Assembly (NCBI RefSeq): GCF_000427665.1
Contig: NZ_KE386572.1
Span: forward strand, 2,504,196 to 2,568,195
DNA: 64,000 nucleotides
DNA from: Geminicoccus roseus DSM 18922
GTDB lineage: Bacteria; Pseudomonadota; Alphaproteobacteria; Geminicoccales; Geminicoccaceae
Reading direction: 5' to 3'
Part shown: piece after piece, positions 1 through 8,116 of the stretch
How the letters are laid out: each line of letters opens with the position of its first letter
How positions within the stretch are numbered: position 1 is the first letter of the stretch
Notes under the pieces: generated by a model
Database searches by the model: none
The model's input: only the letters and a program-made list of their open reading frames with translations
What the model was told of the DNA's origin: nothing
Translations under genes and position numbers: made by a program

Positions 1-593
1 GTGCAGCTGGGCAGGGAGCCGGGCTGCGGATCGTCCGGATAGATGCAGCGATAGCTCGGGTGCGGCGACCCCAGATAGGGCCGGAGCGCGATGAACTGGC
101 CATCGAAGCCCTGGACCGACGCCGACACCAGCGGGATTCCGGCCCGGGCGCACTCGTCGGCCACCAGGACCCGGGTCTCGAACTGGTCGGTCCCGTCCAG
201 CACCATGTCCACGCCGGCCAGCGCCTCCCCGACATTGCCGGCATCGACCCGGTGCGGGAACGGCTCGACCCGCAGCCCGGGCGAGGCCGCCTGCAGGGCA
301 TCGATCGCCGCCTCCACCTTGCCGCGCCCGACATCGTCCTGGCCGAACAGCACCTGGCGATGCAGGTTCGACAGCTCGACGCGGTCATGGTCGATCAGCC
401 GGAGCGTCCCGATGCCGGCCGCCGCCAGGAACATGGCGGCAGGCGCGCCGATGCCGCCGACTCCGACCAGCGCCACCCTGGCGGACAGCAGGCGGTCCTG
501 CCCGCTCCCGCCGATCTCGCGCAGCACGATCTGCCGCGAGAACCGCGCCAGCTCATCCTCGGTCCAGTCCCGCAACGCCGCTGCTCCCCGCAT
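1..593 (-). CDS. moeB: MoeB/ThiF-family adenylyltransferase, 3' end cut by window
   Basis: E1-like enzyme that adenylates the C-terminal glycine of a small sulfur-carrier protein (MoaD or ThiS) in molybdopterin or thiamine synthesis. The first 197 residues are visible. The nucleotide-binding loop GVGGIG lies at residues 44-49, the family signature NLHRQ at 76-80, and DGTDQFETR at 133-141. The ATG at 593 is the natural start: the conserved MoeB N-terminal helix follows immediately. The first Cys of the usual zinc CxxC pair (CYRC) reads SYRC here (Ser180, Cys183), so half of that zinc pair is missing unless this is a family variant. It is divergent from the flagellar genes. MoeB versus ThiF cannot be settled from the visible part. 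Confidence 0.85.
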   Translation of the reverse strand, partial: MRGAAALRDWTEDELARFSRQIVLREIGGSGQDRLLSARVALVGVGGIGAPAAMFLAAAGIGTLRLIDHDRVELSNLHRQVLFGQDDVGRGKVEAAIDALQAASPGLRVEPFPHRVDAGNVGEALAGVDMVLDGTDQFETRVLVADECARAGIPLVSASVQGFDGQFIALRPYLGSPHPSYRCIYPDDPQPGSLPSC

Positions 594-764
594 GGCTTTT
601 CAGAAAATCGAGAATCGCACTCCCAAGATGGGGATCGGCGGCCGGGCTGCGACCCCCTTCCCGGTCCGCCGGACATGGCGAAACGAAATCTTAACCCTTT
701 TCCGTCAAGGTGAGCCCCGGGCTCGATCCGAGGAGCCCTGGACGGATCTTGGGAGGGGCATGGC

Positions 765-1100
765 ATGGACGCTGCGGACTTGGCCAGGACGGAGGAGATC
801 CCGCCGGATCCGGGCGTTCTCGCGATCGAGGAGATCACCGCCCGGATCGCCGTGCTGCGCGGGCTGGTCGAGGCCGACCCGGTTCGACTGAACGATCTGC
901 TGGGCGCCGAGGGAACCGAGTTCAACCCGGAAGCCGGTTTCCCGCCGCCCTTGCCGGCAACCCTCGCCCTCATGGACGAACTGGAGACGCTGACCGCCCT
1001 TCTGGCCATGCGGCGCGACCTGCTCGCCTCGGAACTGCGCCACGACCGCCAGCGACGCCACGCCCTGCATGCCTACCAGCCCCGCCGGGCGGAAGCATGA
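765..1100 (+). CDS. hypothetical protein, first gene of fliO-fliP operon
   Basis: 111-residue soluble protein of unknown function. It has no signal peptide or membrane segment; the sequence is acidic in the first half and ends in a Leu/Arg-rich helix. Its stop codon overlaps the fliO start in an ATGA junction (1097-1100), so the two are translationally coupled and it is probably a flagellar accessory factor. The helical, leucine-rich C-terminal half would suit a small chaperone or rod-associated protein, but this is inference from context only. A 171-base gap separates it from the divergent moeB and should hold the operon promoter. Confidence 0.7.
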   Translation: MDAADLARTEEIPPDPGVLAIEEITARIAVLRGLVEADPVRLNDLLGAEGTEFNPEAGFPPPLPATLALMDELETLTALLAMRRDLLASELRHDRQRRHALHAYQPRRAEA

Positions 1101-1426
1101 TCGAGGCCGGGCTGGAGCCAGGACGGATCCTGCTGGCGATCCTGGCCGTGGCGGTCCTGCTGGGTCTGGTGCCCCTGGTGGTGCGCCGTTTCCGGCCCCG
1201 GGCCGTGCTGGGCCCGCAGGCGCCGCTGGAGGTGGTGGCGCAACGCGCGCTCGACCTGCGCCACCGCGTGCTGGTGATCCGCTATCGTGGCCGCGACCAT
1301 CTGCTGGTGCTGGGCGGCACGCTGCCGGTCGTCCTGGACGGCGGCGACCCGGCCAGTGCCCTGGCGCCGGGGCCCGACCGCAGAACCAGGGACGAACTGC
1401 TCCCCAGGCAAGGACAGCTCCCATGA
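1097..1426 (+). CDS. fliO: flagellar biosynthesis protein FliO
   Basis: 109-residue bitopic membrane protein that helps assemble the FliP ring of the flagellar type III export gate. One membrane segment lies near the N-terminus (about residues 9-27), followed by a basic cytoplasmic stretch and a small domain with the pattern LGPQAPLEVV...VLVIRYRGRDHLLVLGG (interrupted) typical of FliO. The start is set by the ATGA overlap with the upstream gene, and its own stop overlaps the fliP start in the same way (1423-1426). FliO is weakly conserved; assignment rests on topology, this motif region and direct linkage to fliP. Confidence 0.85.
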   Translation: MIEAGLEPGRILLAILAVAVLLGLVPLVVRRFRPRAVLGPQAPLEVVAQRALDLRHRVLVIRYRGRDHLLVLGGTLPVVLDGGDPASALAPGPDRRTRDELLPRQGQLP

Positions 1427-2160
1427 GGCCGGCGCGCATGACGCTGCTCGTCCTGGCGGTGGCCGGGATGCTGGCGCTTCCCCAGCCGGTCCAGGCCGAG
1501 GGCGGCATCTCCCTCGACCTTGGCGGTGGCTCCTACACCAGCCAGCTCGTCCAGATCGTGGCGCTGGTGACGGTGCTCAGCCTGGCGCCGGGCATCCTGG
1601 TGATGGTGACGTCGTTCACCCGGATCGTGATCGTGCTCTCGTTCCTGCGCAGCGCCTTGGGCCTGCAGCAGACGCCGCCGAACCCGGTCCTGATCGGCCT
1701 GGCCCTGTTCCTGACCGCGTTCGTGATGGGCCCGACCCTGCAGCGCGCCTACGAGGCGGGGATCGCGCCCTACATGGCCGAGCAGATGGACGAGGCGACC
1801 GCGTTCGAGCGGGCCAGCGGCCCGGTGCGCGAGTTCATGCTGGCCCATACCCGCGCCAAGGACCTCGACCTGTTCCTGGACCTGGCCGGGCTGCAGCCGG
1901 AAGCCGCCATGGACACGCCGCTGCGCACCCTGGTGCCTGCCTTCATGATCAGCGAGCTGCGGCGGGCGTTCGAGATCGGGTTCCTGATCTTCATCCCGTT
2001 CCTGGTGATCGACCTGCTGATCGCGTCGATCCTGATGTCGATGGGCATGATGATGCTGCCCCCGGTGATGATCTCCTTGCCGATCAAGCTGATCTTCTTC
2101 GTGCTGGTCGATGGCTGGTACCTGGTCGCCGGCAGCCTGGTGCAGAGCTTCCAGCCATGA
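1423..2160 (+). CDS. fliP: flagellar type III export gate protein FliP
   Basis: 245-residue inner-membrane protein of the FliPQR export-gate core. An N-terminal cleavable signal (ends near PVQAEG, about residue 25) is followed by four membrane segments. The signature MVTSFTRIVIVLSFLRSALG is present, as is QTPPNPVLIGLALFLT, and the C-terminal MMLPPVMISLPIKLIFFVLV block is intact. Length matches the family (about 245). It overlaps fliO by four bases. fliQ and fliR do not follow; the next gene is convergent, so the operon ends here within this window. Confidence 0.96.
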   Translation: MRPARMTLLVLAVAGMLALPQPVQAEGGISLDLGGGSYTSQLVQIVALVTVLSLAPGILVMVTSFTRIVIVLSFLRSALGLQQTPPNPVLIGLALFLTAFVMGPTLQRAYEAGIAPYMAEQMDEATAFERASGPVREFMLAHTRAKDLDLFLDLAGLQPEAAMDTPLRTLVPAFMISELRRAFEIGFLIFIPFLVIDLLIASILMSMGMMMLPPVMISLPIKLIFFVLVDGWYLVAGSLVQSFQP

Positions 2161-2186
2161 GCCTGCGACCTTCGCCGCCCGGAGGG

Positions 2187-2615
2187 TCAGCCGGTCTTCG
2201 GCCGGGCCAGCAGGACCCAGGCGACCAGGATCCAGCCGACGATCAGGCCGGTGCCGCCCACGGGCGTGATAGCGCCAAGCCAGCCCGGCCCGCCCAACGC
2301 CAGCAGCACCAGGGTGCCGGAGAACAGGACGCTGGCGGCGAGCAGCAGGAGCAGCGGCCGGTGCAGGCCGTCATGCTGCCGCCGCAGCGCCAGGACCGCC
2401 AGAGCGTGCCACATCAGGTACTGGCCGGCGGTCTCCATCAGGCCGGCGCCGCGCAGGTCGCCGGCGTCGCGGAACGCATGGGCGCCCATGGCCCCGATCA
2501 TCACGGCGAGGGCGGCGCCGATCGCGGCGCCCGCCTGCAGGAGCGGCCCGGCCCGGCCGGTCGTGCCGGGGCCGGACGGCCTGGCCGGGCGAGGGGGCTT
2601 CTGGGACCTGCGCAT
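2187..2615 (-). CDS. DUF423 family membrane protein
   Basis: 142-residue integral membrane protein of the DUF423/YgdD family. Four hydrophobic segments are visible (about 28-45, 66-80, 87-106 and 112-135). Family features present are GAMGAHAF, the YLMWHALAVL block and the late TPVGGTGLIVGWILVAW stretch. Function is unknown; homologues are small four-helix inner-membrane proteins. It is convergent with fliP and downstream of, but 174 bases from, the zinc-ribbon operon on the same strand, so may be transcribed alone. Confidence 0.9.
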   Translation of the reverse strand: MRRSQKPPRPARPSGPGTTGRAGPLLQAGAAIGAALAVMIGAMGAHAFRDAGDLRGAGLMETAGQYLMWHALAVLALRRQHDGLHRPLLLLLAASVLFSGTLVLLALGGPGWLGAITPVGGTGLIVGWILVAWVLLARPKTG

Positions 2616-2789
2616 CGGTTCGCTCCTCCGGGAGGCTGCTCCTCCGGGGCCGGCCGCCGCCAGGGCGGGCCCAGGCCCGGCCTCGCCGATACCCTCCGCA
2701 GGCGGCAGCGGCCATGGCGGACAGCCGGGGGCGCGACGTTTTGGCGGCAGGGCAGGCCGGCGCCAGGGGAGGGTCTGCCGGATCCCGGC

Positions 2790-4046
2790 TCAGCGCAGGC
2801 CGCGCAGCACCTGGTCGACCAGCCCGCCATCGCCGAGCAGCGCCATCACCAGGGCCAGGACCAGCACGCCGGCCAGCACGGCGGCCGACACCTTGACCCA
2901 CGACCAGGGCCGCTCGCCCTGGACCTGGCCGGTGCGGGCATTGACCATGAACCGGTAGGGTCTGGCCCGGTAGCGGTAGGCGGCCAGCCAGACCGGCAGC
3001 AGGACATGCTTGAAGGTGACGTCGTCGTGGCGGGTCTGGACCAGGTCGATCCGCTGGAGGTCGCCGCCGATCGCGCGGGCGACATCCTGGCGGATCACCA
3101 TGTCCATCTTCACCCTGGCCCGATCGAAGCCGGCGGCCAGGTCCAGCCCGTAGGCCTCGGCCCGGAACCCGGCCAGGTATTCGGGACGATAGAACCGCAG
3201 GTCCTGGAGGTCCCAGGGCTCCAGCCGGTCGACCATCGGGCCCGGCAGGCTCTCGGCGGCCGGCACCAGCACGTCGTCGAAGGCCCTTGCCACCTGACCC
3301 GCAGCCGGACTCCAGCGGATCCGGGTCACCGGCTGCTGCACCCGGCTGGTGCGGCCCTTCTGGTCGGTGACGGTGACCCATTCCATGGTGGTGTAGCGGT
3401 CGCCGCGCTGGCCGCGATAGCTCGAGCGGGTGGCGCTGTCATAGGTCCAGTAGGGCAGGTAGATGCCGGTCAGGCGCTGGCGCTTCTCGGTCCGGCGCTT
3501 CAGGTCGGAGGGCGCGAACCACAGGCCCCGCAGCCAGCGGTCGAACGCCGCCTCGGCGTCGCGCCGGTCGATGCCGAACGGCAGCAGGCCCGAGGGCCGG
3601 ATGTGCCGGTTGGTGCCGGTGTCGGTGACGGTGGCGGAGCCGCAGAACGGGCAGGATCCGCTAAAAACGCTGCCCTCGAAGCTGAACTCGGCGGCGCAGG
3701 CGTCGCACTTGACCGTGCGCGTCTCCTCGACGTCGCGCTGGTCCGCCAGCCGGCCGAGCCATTCATGGTAGTCCAGCTCGCGGAGCGTCCCCGGCGTCTC
3801 GACCTGCTCGATCCGGTTCTCGTGCCCGCAGAACCCGCAGACCAGCACCTGGGTGCCCGGCCGGAACGTCAGGAAGGCGCCGCACTGGGTGCAGGGAAAC
3901 CGGCGGTCGCCGGTGTCAGCGCCCGGCCGGTCCGGCGGCGCCGCTGCCGGGGATGGCACCGGTTCCCGCCATGGCGACGGCGCCGCGCCCGGCGCGCGCG
4001 GCCCGTCGGCGTCCGCGTCCGGACGCTCGCCCCAAGGTCCGGCCAT
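2790..4046 (-). CDS. zinc-ribbon membrane protein of the SPFH/TelA operon
   Basis: 418-residue protein. After a Pro/Ala-rich leader come two zinc ribbons, with Cys52/55/70/73 and Cys114/117/132/135. A large central domain follows with the conserved stretch LTGIYLPYWTYD, and one C-terminal membrane segment (about 384-404). Homologues are often mislabelled as PriA-like helicase or TFIIB zinc-finger proteins; no helicase motif is present. It is the last gene of a tight operon: only three bases separate it from the SPFH gene. It is likely membrane-anchored with ribbons in the cytoplasm, perhaps binding the SPFH partner. Function is unknown. Confidence 0.85.
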   Translation of the reverse strand: MAGPWGERPDADADGPRAPGAAPSPWREPVPSPAAAPPDRPGADTGDRRFPCTQCGAFLTFRPGTQVLVCGFCGHENRIEQVETPGTLRELDYHEWLGRLADQRDVEETRTVKCDACAAEFSFEGSVFSGSCPFCGSATVTDTGTNRHIRPSGLLPFGIDRRDAEAAFDRWLRGLWFAPSDLKRRTEKRQRLTGIYLPYWTYDSATRSSYRGQRGDRYTTMEWVTVTDQKGRTSRVQQPVTRIRWSPAAGQVARAFDDVLVPAAESLPGPMVDRLEPWDLQDLRFYRPEYLAGFRAEAYGLDLAAGFDRARVKMDMVIRQDVARAIGGDLQRIDLVQTRHDDVTFKHVLLPVWLAAYRYRARPYRFMVNARTGQVQGERPWSWVKVSAAVLAGVLVLALVMALLGDGGLVDQVLRGLR

Positions 4047-4049
4047 GCC

Positions 4050-5204
4050 TCAGTGGCCGGGCAGCGGCGGCGGCCGGTCGGCGAACAGTGGCGCCAGGTC
4101 CGGCTGGTCCCCGGCCCTGCCCCAGTCGGCCATGCCCGATTTCCAGACCATGCTGGCCCGGGTCAGCCGTCCGTCCCCCGCCAGGCCGTGCAGCCCGTCC
4201 AGATCGAACGGGCCCTGGGCCGTTCCGTCCATCGCCACATGGTAGCGCAGCGCCGCGGGCAAGGGCGGGGGCGTCCCGGCTGGGCCCGGGGCCGCCCCGG
4301 CGCCTGCGTCCCCGGCGTCCACGTTTCTGGCGCCCTGGCCGGGTCCGCCGGCCGAGCCGAAGGCGGAGGCCACCTGCTGGGCCATGGCCATGCCGGCGCC
4401 AAGGCCGATCCCGGCGCCCACCGCCCCGTCGCCGCCGCTTTGGCCAAGCGCCTCGGCAGCCTGGAAGCGGGTATAGCGGTCAAGATCGCCAATCACGCCC
4501 ATGGAGGTGCGCCGGTCGAGGGCCTGCTCGACCGCGGGAGGCAGCGAGACGTTCTCCACCAGGAGTTGGAGGAGGTCGATGCCGTAGGCCTCGCGCACCA
4601 TCGGCGCCGCCCGTTCGGTGACGAAGGTGCTAAGCTTGCGGTAGTTGGCGGCCAGGTCCAGGACCGGCACGCCACTGGTCGCCAGCGCCTCGCTCATCTT
4701 GGCGACGATCAGGTTGCGCAGCTGGTTGCTGATCTCGTCGGTGGTGAAGTGGCCGTCGGTGCCGACCACCTCGCGCAGGAACAAGGGCGCATCGGCGACC
4801 TTGATCGTGTAGGTGCCGAACGCGCGCAGCCGCACCGGGCCGAACTCCGGGTCCCGCAGCATGATCGGGTTCTTGGTGCCCCATTTCAGGTCGGTGAACC
4901 GGCGGGTCGAGACGAAGTAGATTTCGGCCTTGAACGGCGAGTTGAAGGCATGGTCCCAGTGCCGGATCGTGGTCAGCACCGGCAGGTTGCGGGTTTCCAG
5001 CTGGTAGAGGCCGGGCGGGAACACGTCGGCGATCTGGCCCTCGCTGACGAACACCGCCACCTGGCCCTCGCGCACCGTCAGCTTGGCACCCTGCTTGATC
5101 GCGTCCTGCCAGCGCTCGAACCGCCAGACCAGGGTGTCGGAGCTGTCGTCCTTCCACTCGACGACATCGACGAACTCGCCGGTGAGCCGTTCCCAGAGCG
5201 ACAT
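4050..5204 (-). CDS. SPFH-domain protein with C-terminal GYF_2 domain
   Basis: 384-residue virion-core/YdjI-type SPFH (band-7) protein. The SPFH domain covers about residues 30-235, with a short helical tail; then comes a Gly/Ala/Pro linker (about 255-320) and a GYF_2 domain (about 325-375; YHVAMDGTAQGPFDL, MVWKSGMADW). There is no membrane segment, so it is probably a peripheral scaffold that oligomerises on the inner membrane. GYF_2 domains bind proline-rich peptides, and both operon partners TelA and the zinc-ribbon protein carry Pro-rich N-termini. It sits three bases from both neighbours. In Bacillus, YdjI-type SPFH proteins act in membrane stress; the role here is inferred. Confidence 0.88.
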   Translation of the reverse strand: MSLWERLTGEFVDVVEWKDDSSDTLVWRFERWQDAIKQGAKLTVREGQVAVFVSEGQIADVFPPGLYQLETRNLPVLTTIRHWDHAFNSPFKAEIYFVSTRRFTDLKWGTKNPIMLRDPEFGPVRLRAFGTYTIKVADAPLFLREVVGTDGHFTTDEISNQLRNLIVAKMSEALATSGVPVLDLAANYRKLSTFVTERAAPMVREAYGIDLLQLLVENVSLPPAVEQALDRRTSMGVIGDLDRYTRFQAAEALGQSGGDGAVGAGIGLGAGMAMAQQVASAFGSAGGPGQGARNVDAGDAGAGAAPGPAGTPPPLPAALRYHVAMDGTAQGPFDLDGLHGLAGDGRLTRASMVWKSGMADWGRAGDQPDLAPLFADRPPPLPGH

Positions 5205-5207
5205 CGG

Positions 5208-6497
5208 TCAGACCCTGCCGCCGGGCCGCCCCGGCGCCGGGGCGCCGCGCGCCGCCGAGGCCGCACGCAGCACCTGCTTCAGCTCGGTCTCGCAGGTGAC
5301 CAGGCGCTTCTCGGCGTCGGCCCGCTTGACCTTGCCCTCGTCGGCGATGCGCAGGCTGTCCTGGATCGTGTCGATCAGCGCCCGGTTGGCCCGCTCCACC
5401 ACCGAGATGTCGAACACGCCCCGCTCGATCTGCTCGCGCACCATCGCGTTGGCGTCCTTCAGGTTCTTGGCGTTCGCCTCCAGGAGCTGGTTGGTCAGGT
5501 CGGTCGCCTCCTTGAGGGTCTTGGCCGCCTCGCTGGAGCGGTAGATCGTGATCGCCTGGGCGAGCTGGGTCTTCCAGAGCGGGATGGTGTTGGCCAGCGT
5601 GCTGGTGATCTTGTTGATCAGCCCCTTGTCGTTCTCCTGCACCAGGCGGATCGAGGGCAGGGCCTGCATGGTGACCTGCCGGGTGAGCTTCAGGTCGTGG
5701 ACGCGCCGCTCCAGATCGTCCCGGGCGGCGCGCAGGTCGCGCAGGCGCTGGGCGGTCAGCACCTCGCCGGTCTCCTCCGCGGCCCTGGCCAGGGCCGGGA
5801 TCTGCTCGTGGTCGAGCTTGCGCAGCATCTCCTCGCCGGCGGCGATGTAGAGCGCCAGCTGGTGGAAATAGGAGAGGGTCGCCTCGTAGAGCCGGTCCAG
5901 CTTCTCCACGTCGATCATCAACGTGTTCTTGTGCTTGTTCAGGCTGTCGCCGATCGTCTCGATCTGGCCGCGGACCTCCTGGTACTTCTGCACGAATTTG
6001 TGGATCGGCTCGGTGGCGCCGAACAGCCGGCTGAGCCAGGACGGCTTCCTGCCTTCCTTCAGGTCGCCGGTGTCAAAGCCCTTCAAAGTCAGCAGCATGC
6101 GCGACAGGGCGTCGCCGGCCGGGCCGGCATCCTTGTTGCGCACCCCTTCCAGCATCTGCTCGCTGATGTTGGTGAGTTCGCCCTGGGCCCGCGCGCCGAA
6201 CAGCACCACCGAGTTGCTGTCGCCCAGGTCGATCTCGGCCAGAAGCTGCTCGACCTCAGCCAGTTGCTCCGGCGCCAGTTCCGAGGACTGGGCGATCTCG
6301 GCGCTGGTGGCGGTCAGGCCGGCCGATGTGCTGGCCGTCTGCCGGACCGGCGGCGGCGCCGCCCCGATCGGCTGCGGCACCGCCTCGAGCGGCTGCGGCT
6401 TTGCGTCGACCGGCTGCGCCTCGCGGGCGGGCGTTGGCGCGGCCGGCTGGTTCCAGGGCTGCAGCGAAGGCGAGGAGGTCCTGGTCTGCTCGTTCAT
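5208..6497 (-). CDS. TelA/KlaA toxic-anion resistance family protein
   Basis: 429-residue cytoplasmic, mostly helical protein of the TelA family (named for tellurite resistance; YaaN in Bacillus). The first 55 residues are Pro/Ala-rich; the rest is long amphipathic helix containing the family stretches SWLSRLFGATEPIHKFVQKY, TLMIDVEKLDRLYEATLSYF and LVQENDKGLINKITSTL. Family length is typically 350-430. It lies three bases upstream of the SPFH gene and 184 bases downstream of xpaC. The biochemical function of TelA proteins is unresolved; they recur beside XpaC and SPFH proteins in stress-response clusters. Confidence 0.92.
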   Translation of the reverse strand: MNEQTRTSSPSLQPWNQPAAPTPAREAQPVDAKPQPLEAVPQPIGAAPPPVRQTASTSAGLTATSAEIAQSSELAPEQLAEVEQLLAEIDLGDSNSVVLFGARAQGELTNISEQMLEGVRNKDAGPAGDALSRMLLTLKGFDTGDLKEGRKPSWLSRLFGATEPIHKFVQKYQEVRGQIETIGDSLNKHKNTLMIDVEKLDRLYEATLSYFHQLALYIAAGEEMLRKLDHEQIPALARAAEETGEVLTAQRLRDLRAARDDLERRVHDLKLTRQVTMQALPSIRLVQENDKGLINKITSTLANTIPLWKTQLAQAITIYRSSEAAKTLKEATDLTNQLLEANAKNLKDANAMVREQIERGVFDISVVERANRALIDTIQDSLRIADEGKVKRADAEKRLVTCETELKQVLRAASAARGAPAPGRPGGRV

Positions 6498-6681
6498 CGG
6501 GCGCTTGTTCCTCGGCGAAAATCTCGGATGGTCTGGGCGTCGGCGACGGCCGGCCGACGGGGGCAGGGACGGGCCGGTCCTGCCGTTCCGGGGAGCGCGG
6601 CGCCGGCGGCCTGCCGGCTCGTCCTGCCCGCTCCGGGCCGCCCTGGTCCGGATTGCCCGGGGCCGGGTCTGGCCTCGATGA

Positions 6682-7584
6682 TCAATGCAGGCCCTCGCTC
6701 TTCAGCCGGCGGGTCAGCACCTCCAGCTGGACGTCCAGGTCCAGCGCATCGGCGGCAAGCAGCTTTTGCTGCTGTTCCGCCATGACGGTCTCCATGGCGT
6801 CCAGCGCTTCGGTGAACTTGCGCTCGATGGCCGGATCGGCGCCGCCATCCAGGCCGGATCCGGCGAACTTGCGGGCGATCGTCAGCGTCTCGTCGAGATA
6901 CAGGTTCAGCATCTTGCGCGCGCGGTTGAAGGTGTCGGGCTGCCGCTCGATGGTCTCGACCAGTCCCTGCGCGCGGCCGACCACCAGGCCCAGGCGCTGG
7001 GCCAGCGCCCGCGAGGCGATCCGCCGCCGGATCTGGTCCAGTTCGGCGATCCGCGCCGCCGCGGCGTCGAGCGCGGTGCGGAACATGTCGGTGTCGATGC
7101 CGGTATGGTCGGCCGCCCGCTTCTCGCCGCGCGGATCCAGCCCGTACATGAGCAGGCCGCCGACCGTGGCGCCGATGCCGAACGCCAGGCCCGACATGAA
7201 GCTGTGGCCGGCCCCGGCGAAGGCCAGCAGGAAGGCGGCGGCACCCAGGCAGGCTGCCCCGATCGCCTTACGCGGCAGGCCGGGCGCCCGGGCGACGCTG
7301 CGCGCGCGGAACGCCCGCTCGGCGCGCCGGCCGGCTCGGATCGAGGCGGAGGCGCCGATCACCAGGGCGGCGGCGACCACGTCCAGCAGGACCGCCTCGG
7401 TGCGGCCGCGCCCAAGGGCGATGAAGGCAGCGAGGATCGGCACCAGCGCGAACAGGTTGAGGATCAGGCCCTCGAACCGCCCCTCCAGGCGCGAGCGCAT
7501 CTCCGGCACCCAGCGCTGCGGCGGCGGCCGCCCGCCCAGGATCGCCTGGTCCGGACGAGTCCCGGCCGTACGGTCAGAATGCAT
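6682..7584 (-). CDS. XpaC-like 5-bromo-4-chloroindolyl phosphate hydrolysis family protein
   Basis: 300-residue membrane protein. Four hydrophobic segments lie at about 40-58, 64-82, 107-125 and 129-149, followed by a helical cytoplasmic domain (155-300) matching the XpaC family by its alpha-helical pattern and the end motif region LEVLTRRLKSEG. Despite the family name, no phosphatase motif is visible. The gene leads the telA-SPFH-zinc ribbon series on the same strand. The pairing XpaC+TelA is the same as yaaN/xpaC in Bacillus. The start at 7584 overlaps a possible 31-codon membrane ORF. Confidence 0.82.
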   Translation of the reverse strand: MHSDRTAGTRPDQAILGGRPPPQRWVPEMRSRLEGRFEGLILNLFALVPILAAFIALGRGRTEAVLLDVVAAALVIGASASIRAGRRAERAFRARSVARAPGLPRKAIGAACLGAAAFLLAFAGAGHSFMSGLAFGIGATVGGLLMYGLDPRGEKRAADHTGIDTDMFRTALDAAAARIAELDQIRRRIASRALAQRLGLVVGRAQGLVETIERQPDTFNRARKMLNLYLDETLTIARKFAGSGLDGGADPAIERKFTEALDAMETVMAEQQQKLLAADALDLDVQLEVLTRRLKSEGLH

Positions 7585-7669
7585 GGACGAACAATGCCTG
7601 ACAGCTGGCCACCCCCAACGTGGCGACCAGCAGCATGAAGCCGCCGACCTTGCGCAAGACCATGTTCAT
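7574..7669 (-). CDS. possible 31-residue membrane peptide upstream of xpaC
   Basis: Short ORF starting at ATG 7669 with a GGAGGG-like sequence about 13 bases upstream, and overlapping the xpaC start by 11 bases. The peptide has a single hydrophobic segment (GGFMLLVATLGVA) with basic residues before it and a Cys after it. The overlap suggests translational coupling, and small membrane peptides are often missed, but composition alone could produce this. It is listed as a candidate only. Confidence 0.3.
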   Translation of the reverse strand: MNMVLRKVGGFMLLVATLGVASCQALFVHAF

Positions 7670-8116
7670 GGGCGGACGAGTCCCTCCGTCGATCCAGATG
7701 GCATCGACCAGAATGTAGAGATCGCGGACCGGATTTACGAGTGGGCGATCACCGACTGGCTGCATCGCCGGCCGGGCCATGCCGAACGCCGGCGGGACCG
7801 CTCCCGCGGCAGATGGAGCGCAGGGGCGTCTCGCGCTCAGCCCGTTCCAGGCGATCCGGAAAGGGAACGGGCGCAGCCAGCCGGATCGCCATGCGGCGAC
7901 GATTCCTGGCTGGCAGCAGGGCGTGCTTTTCCAAGGGGGCAGCGCCGGCAGGCCAGCCGCGGAGGGTGTCCTCCGGACAGGCGTGAACGGAGTTCATCCA
8001 GCTTGGCGGTGGTCCGGGGCGTCTCTTCGGGAGCCGAGCCGGGTCACGGCCTTTCTATGGAGGTTCGAGCAGCGGCCATGCCCGGCGCATGCGTGCTCGC
8101 CATCCAGGAGAGGCGG
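7670..8116. other. gene-free stretch between XpaC operon and cytochrome b561
   Basis: About 450 bases with no recognisable gene on either strand. It must hold the divergent promoters for the minus-strand XpaC/TelA operon and for the plus-strand cytochrome b561 gene. Short open frames here are Arg/Pro/Gly-rich, as expected from GC-rich non-coding DNA. I see no clear promoter boxes or hairpin. Confidence 0.5.

Noticed and set aside
2790-4046. PriA-like helicase or primosomal protein
   Set aside because: Homologues carry that label, but no Walker or helicase motif is present; only two zinc ribbons, a central domain and a membrane anchor.
1287-6785. Stop-free plus-strand frame of about 1,830 codons opposite the XpaC/TelA/SPFH operon
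   Set aside because: It is the antisense shadow of GC-rich genes with clear families on the minus strand; its composition is Gly/Arg/Pro/Gln-rich with no motif.
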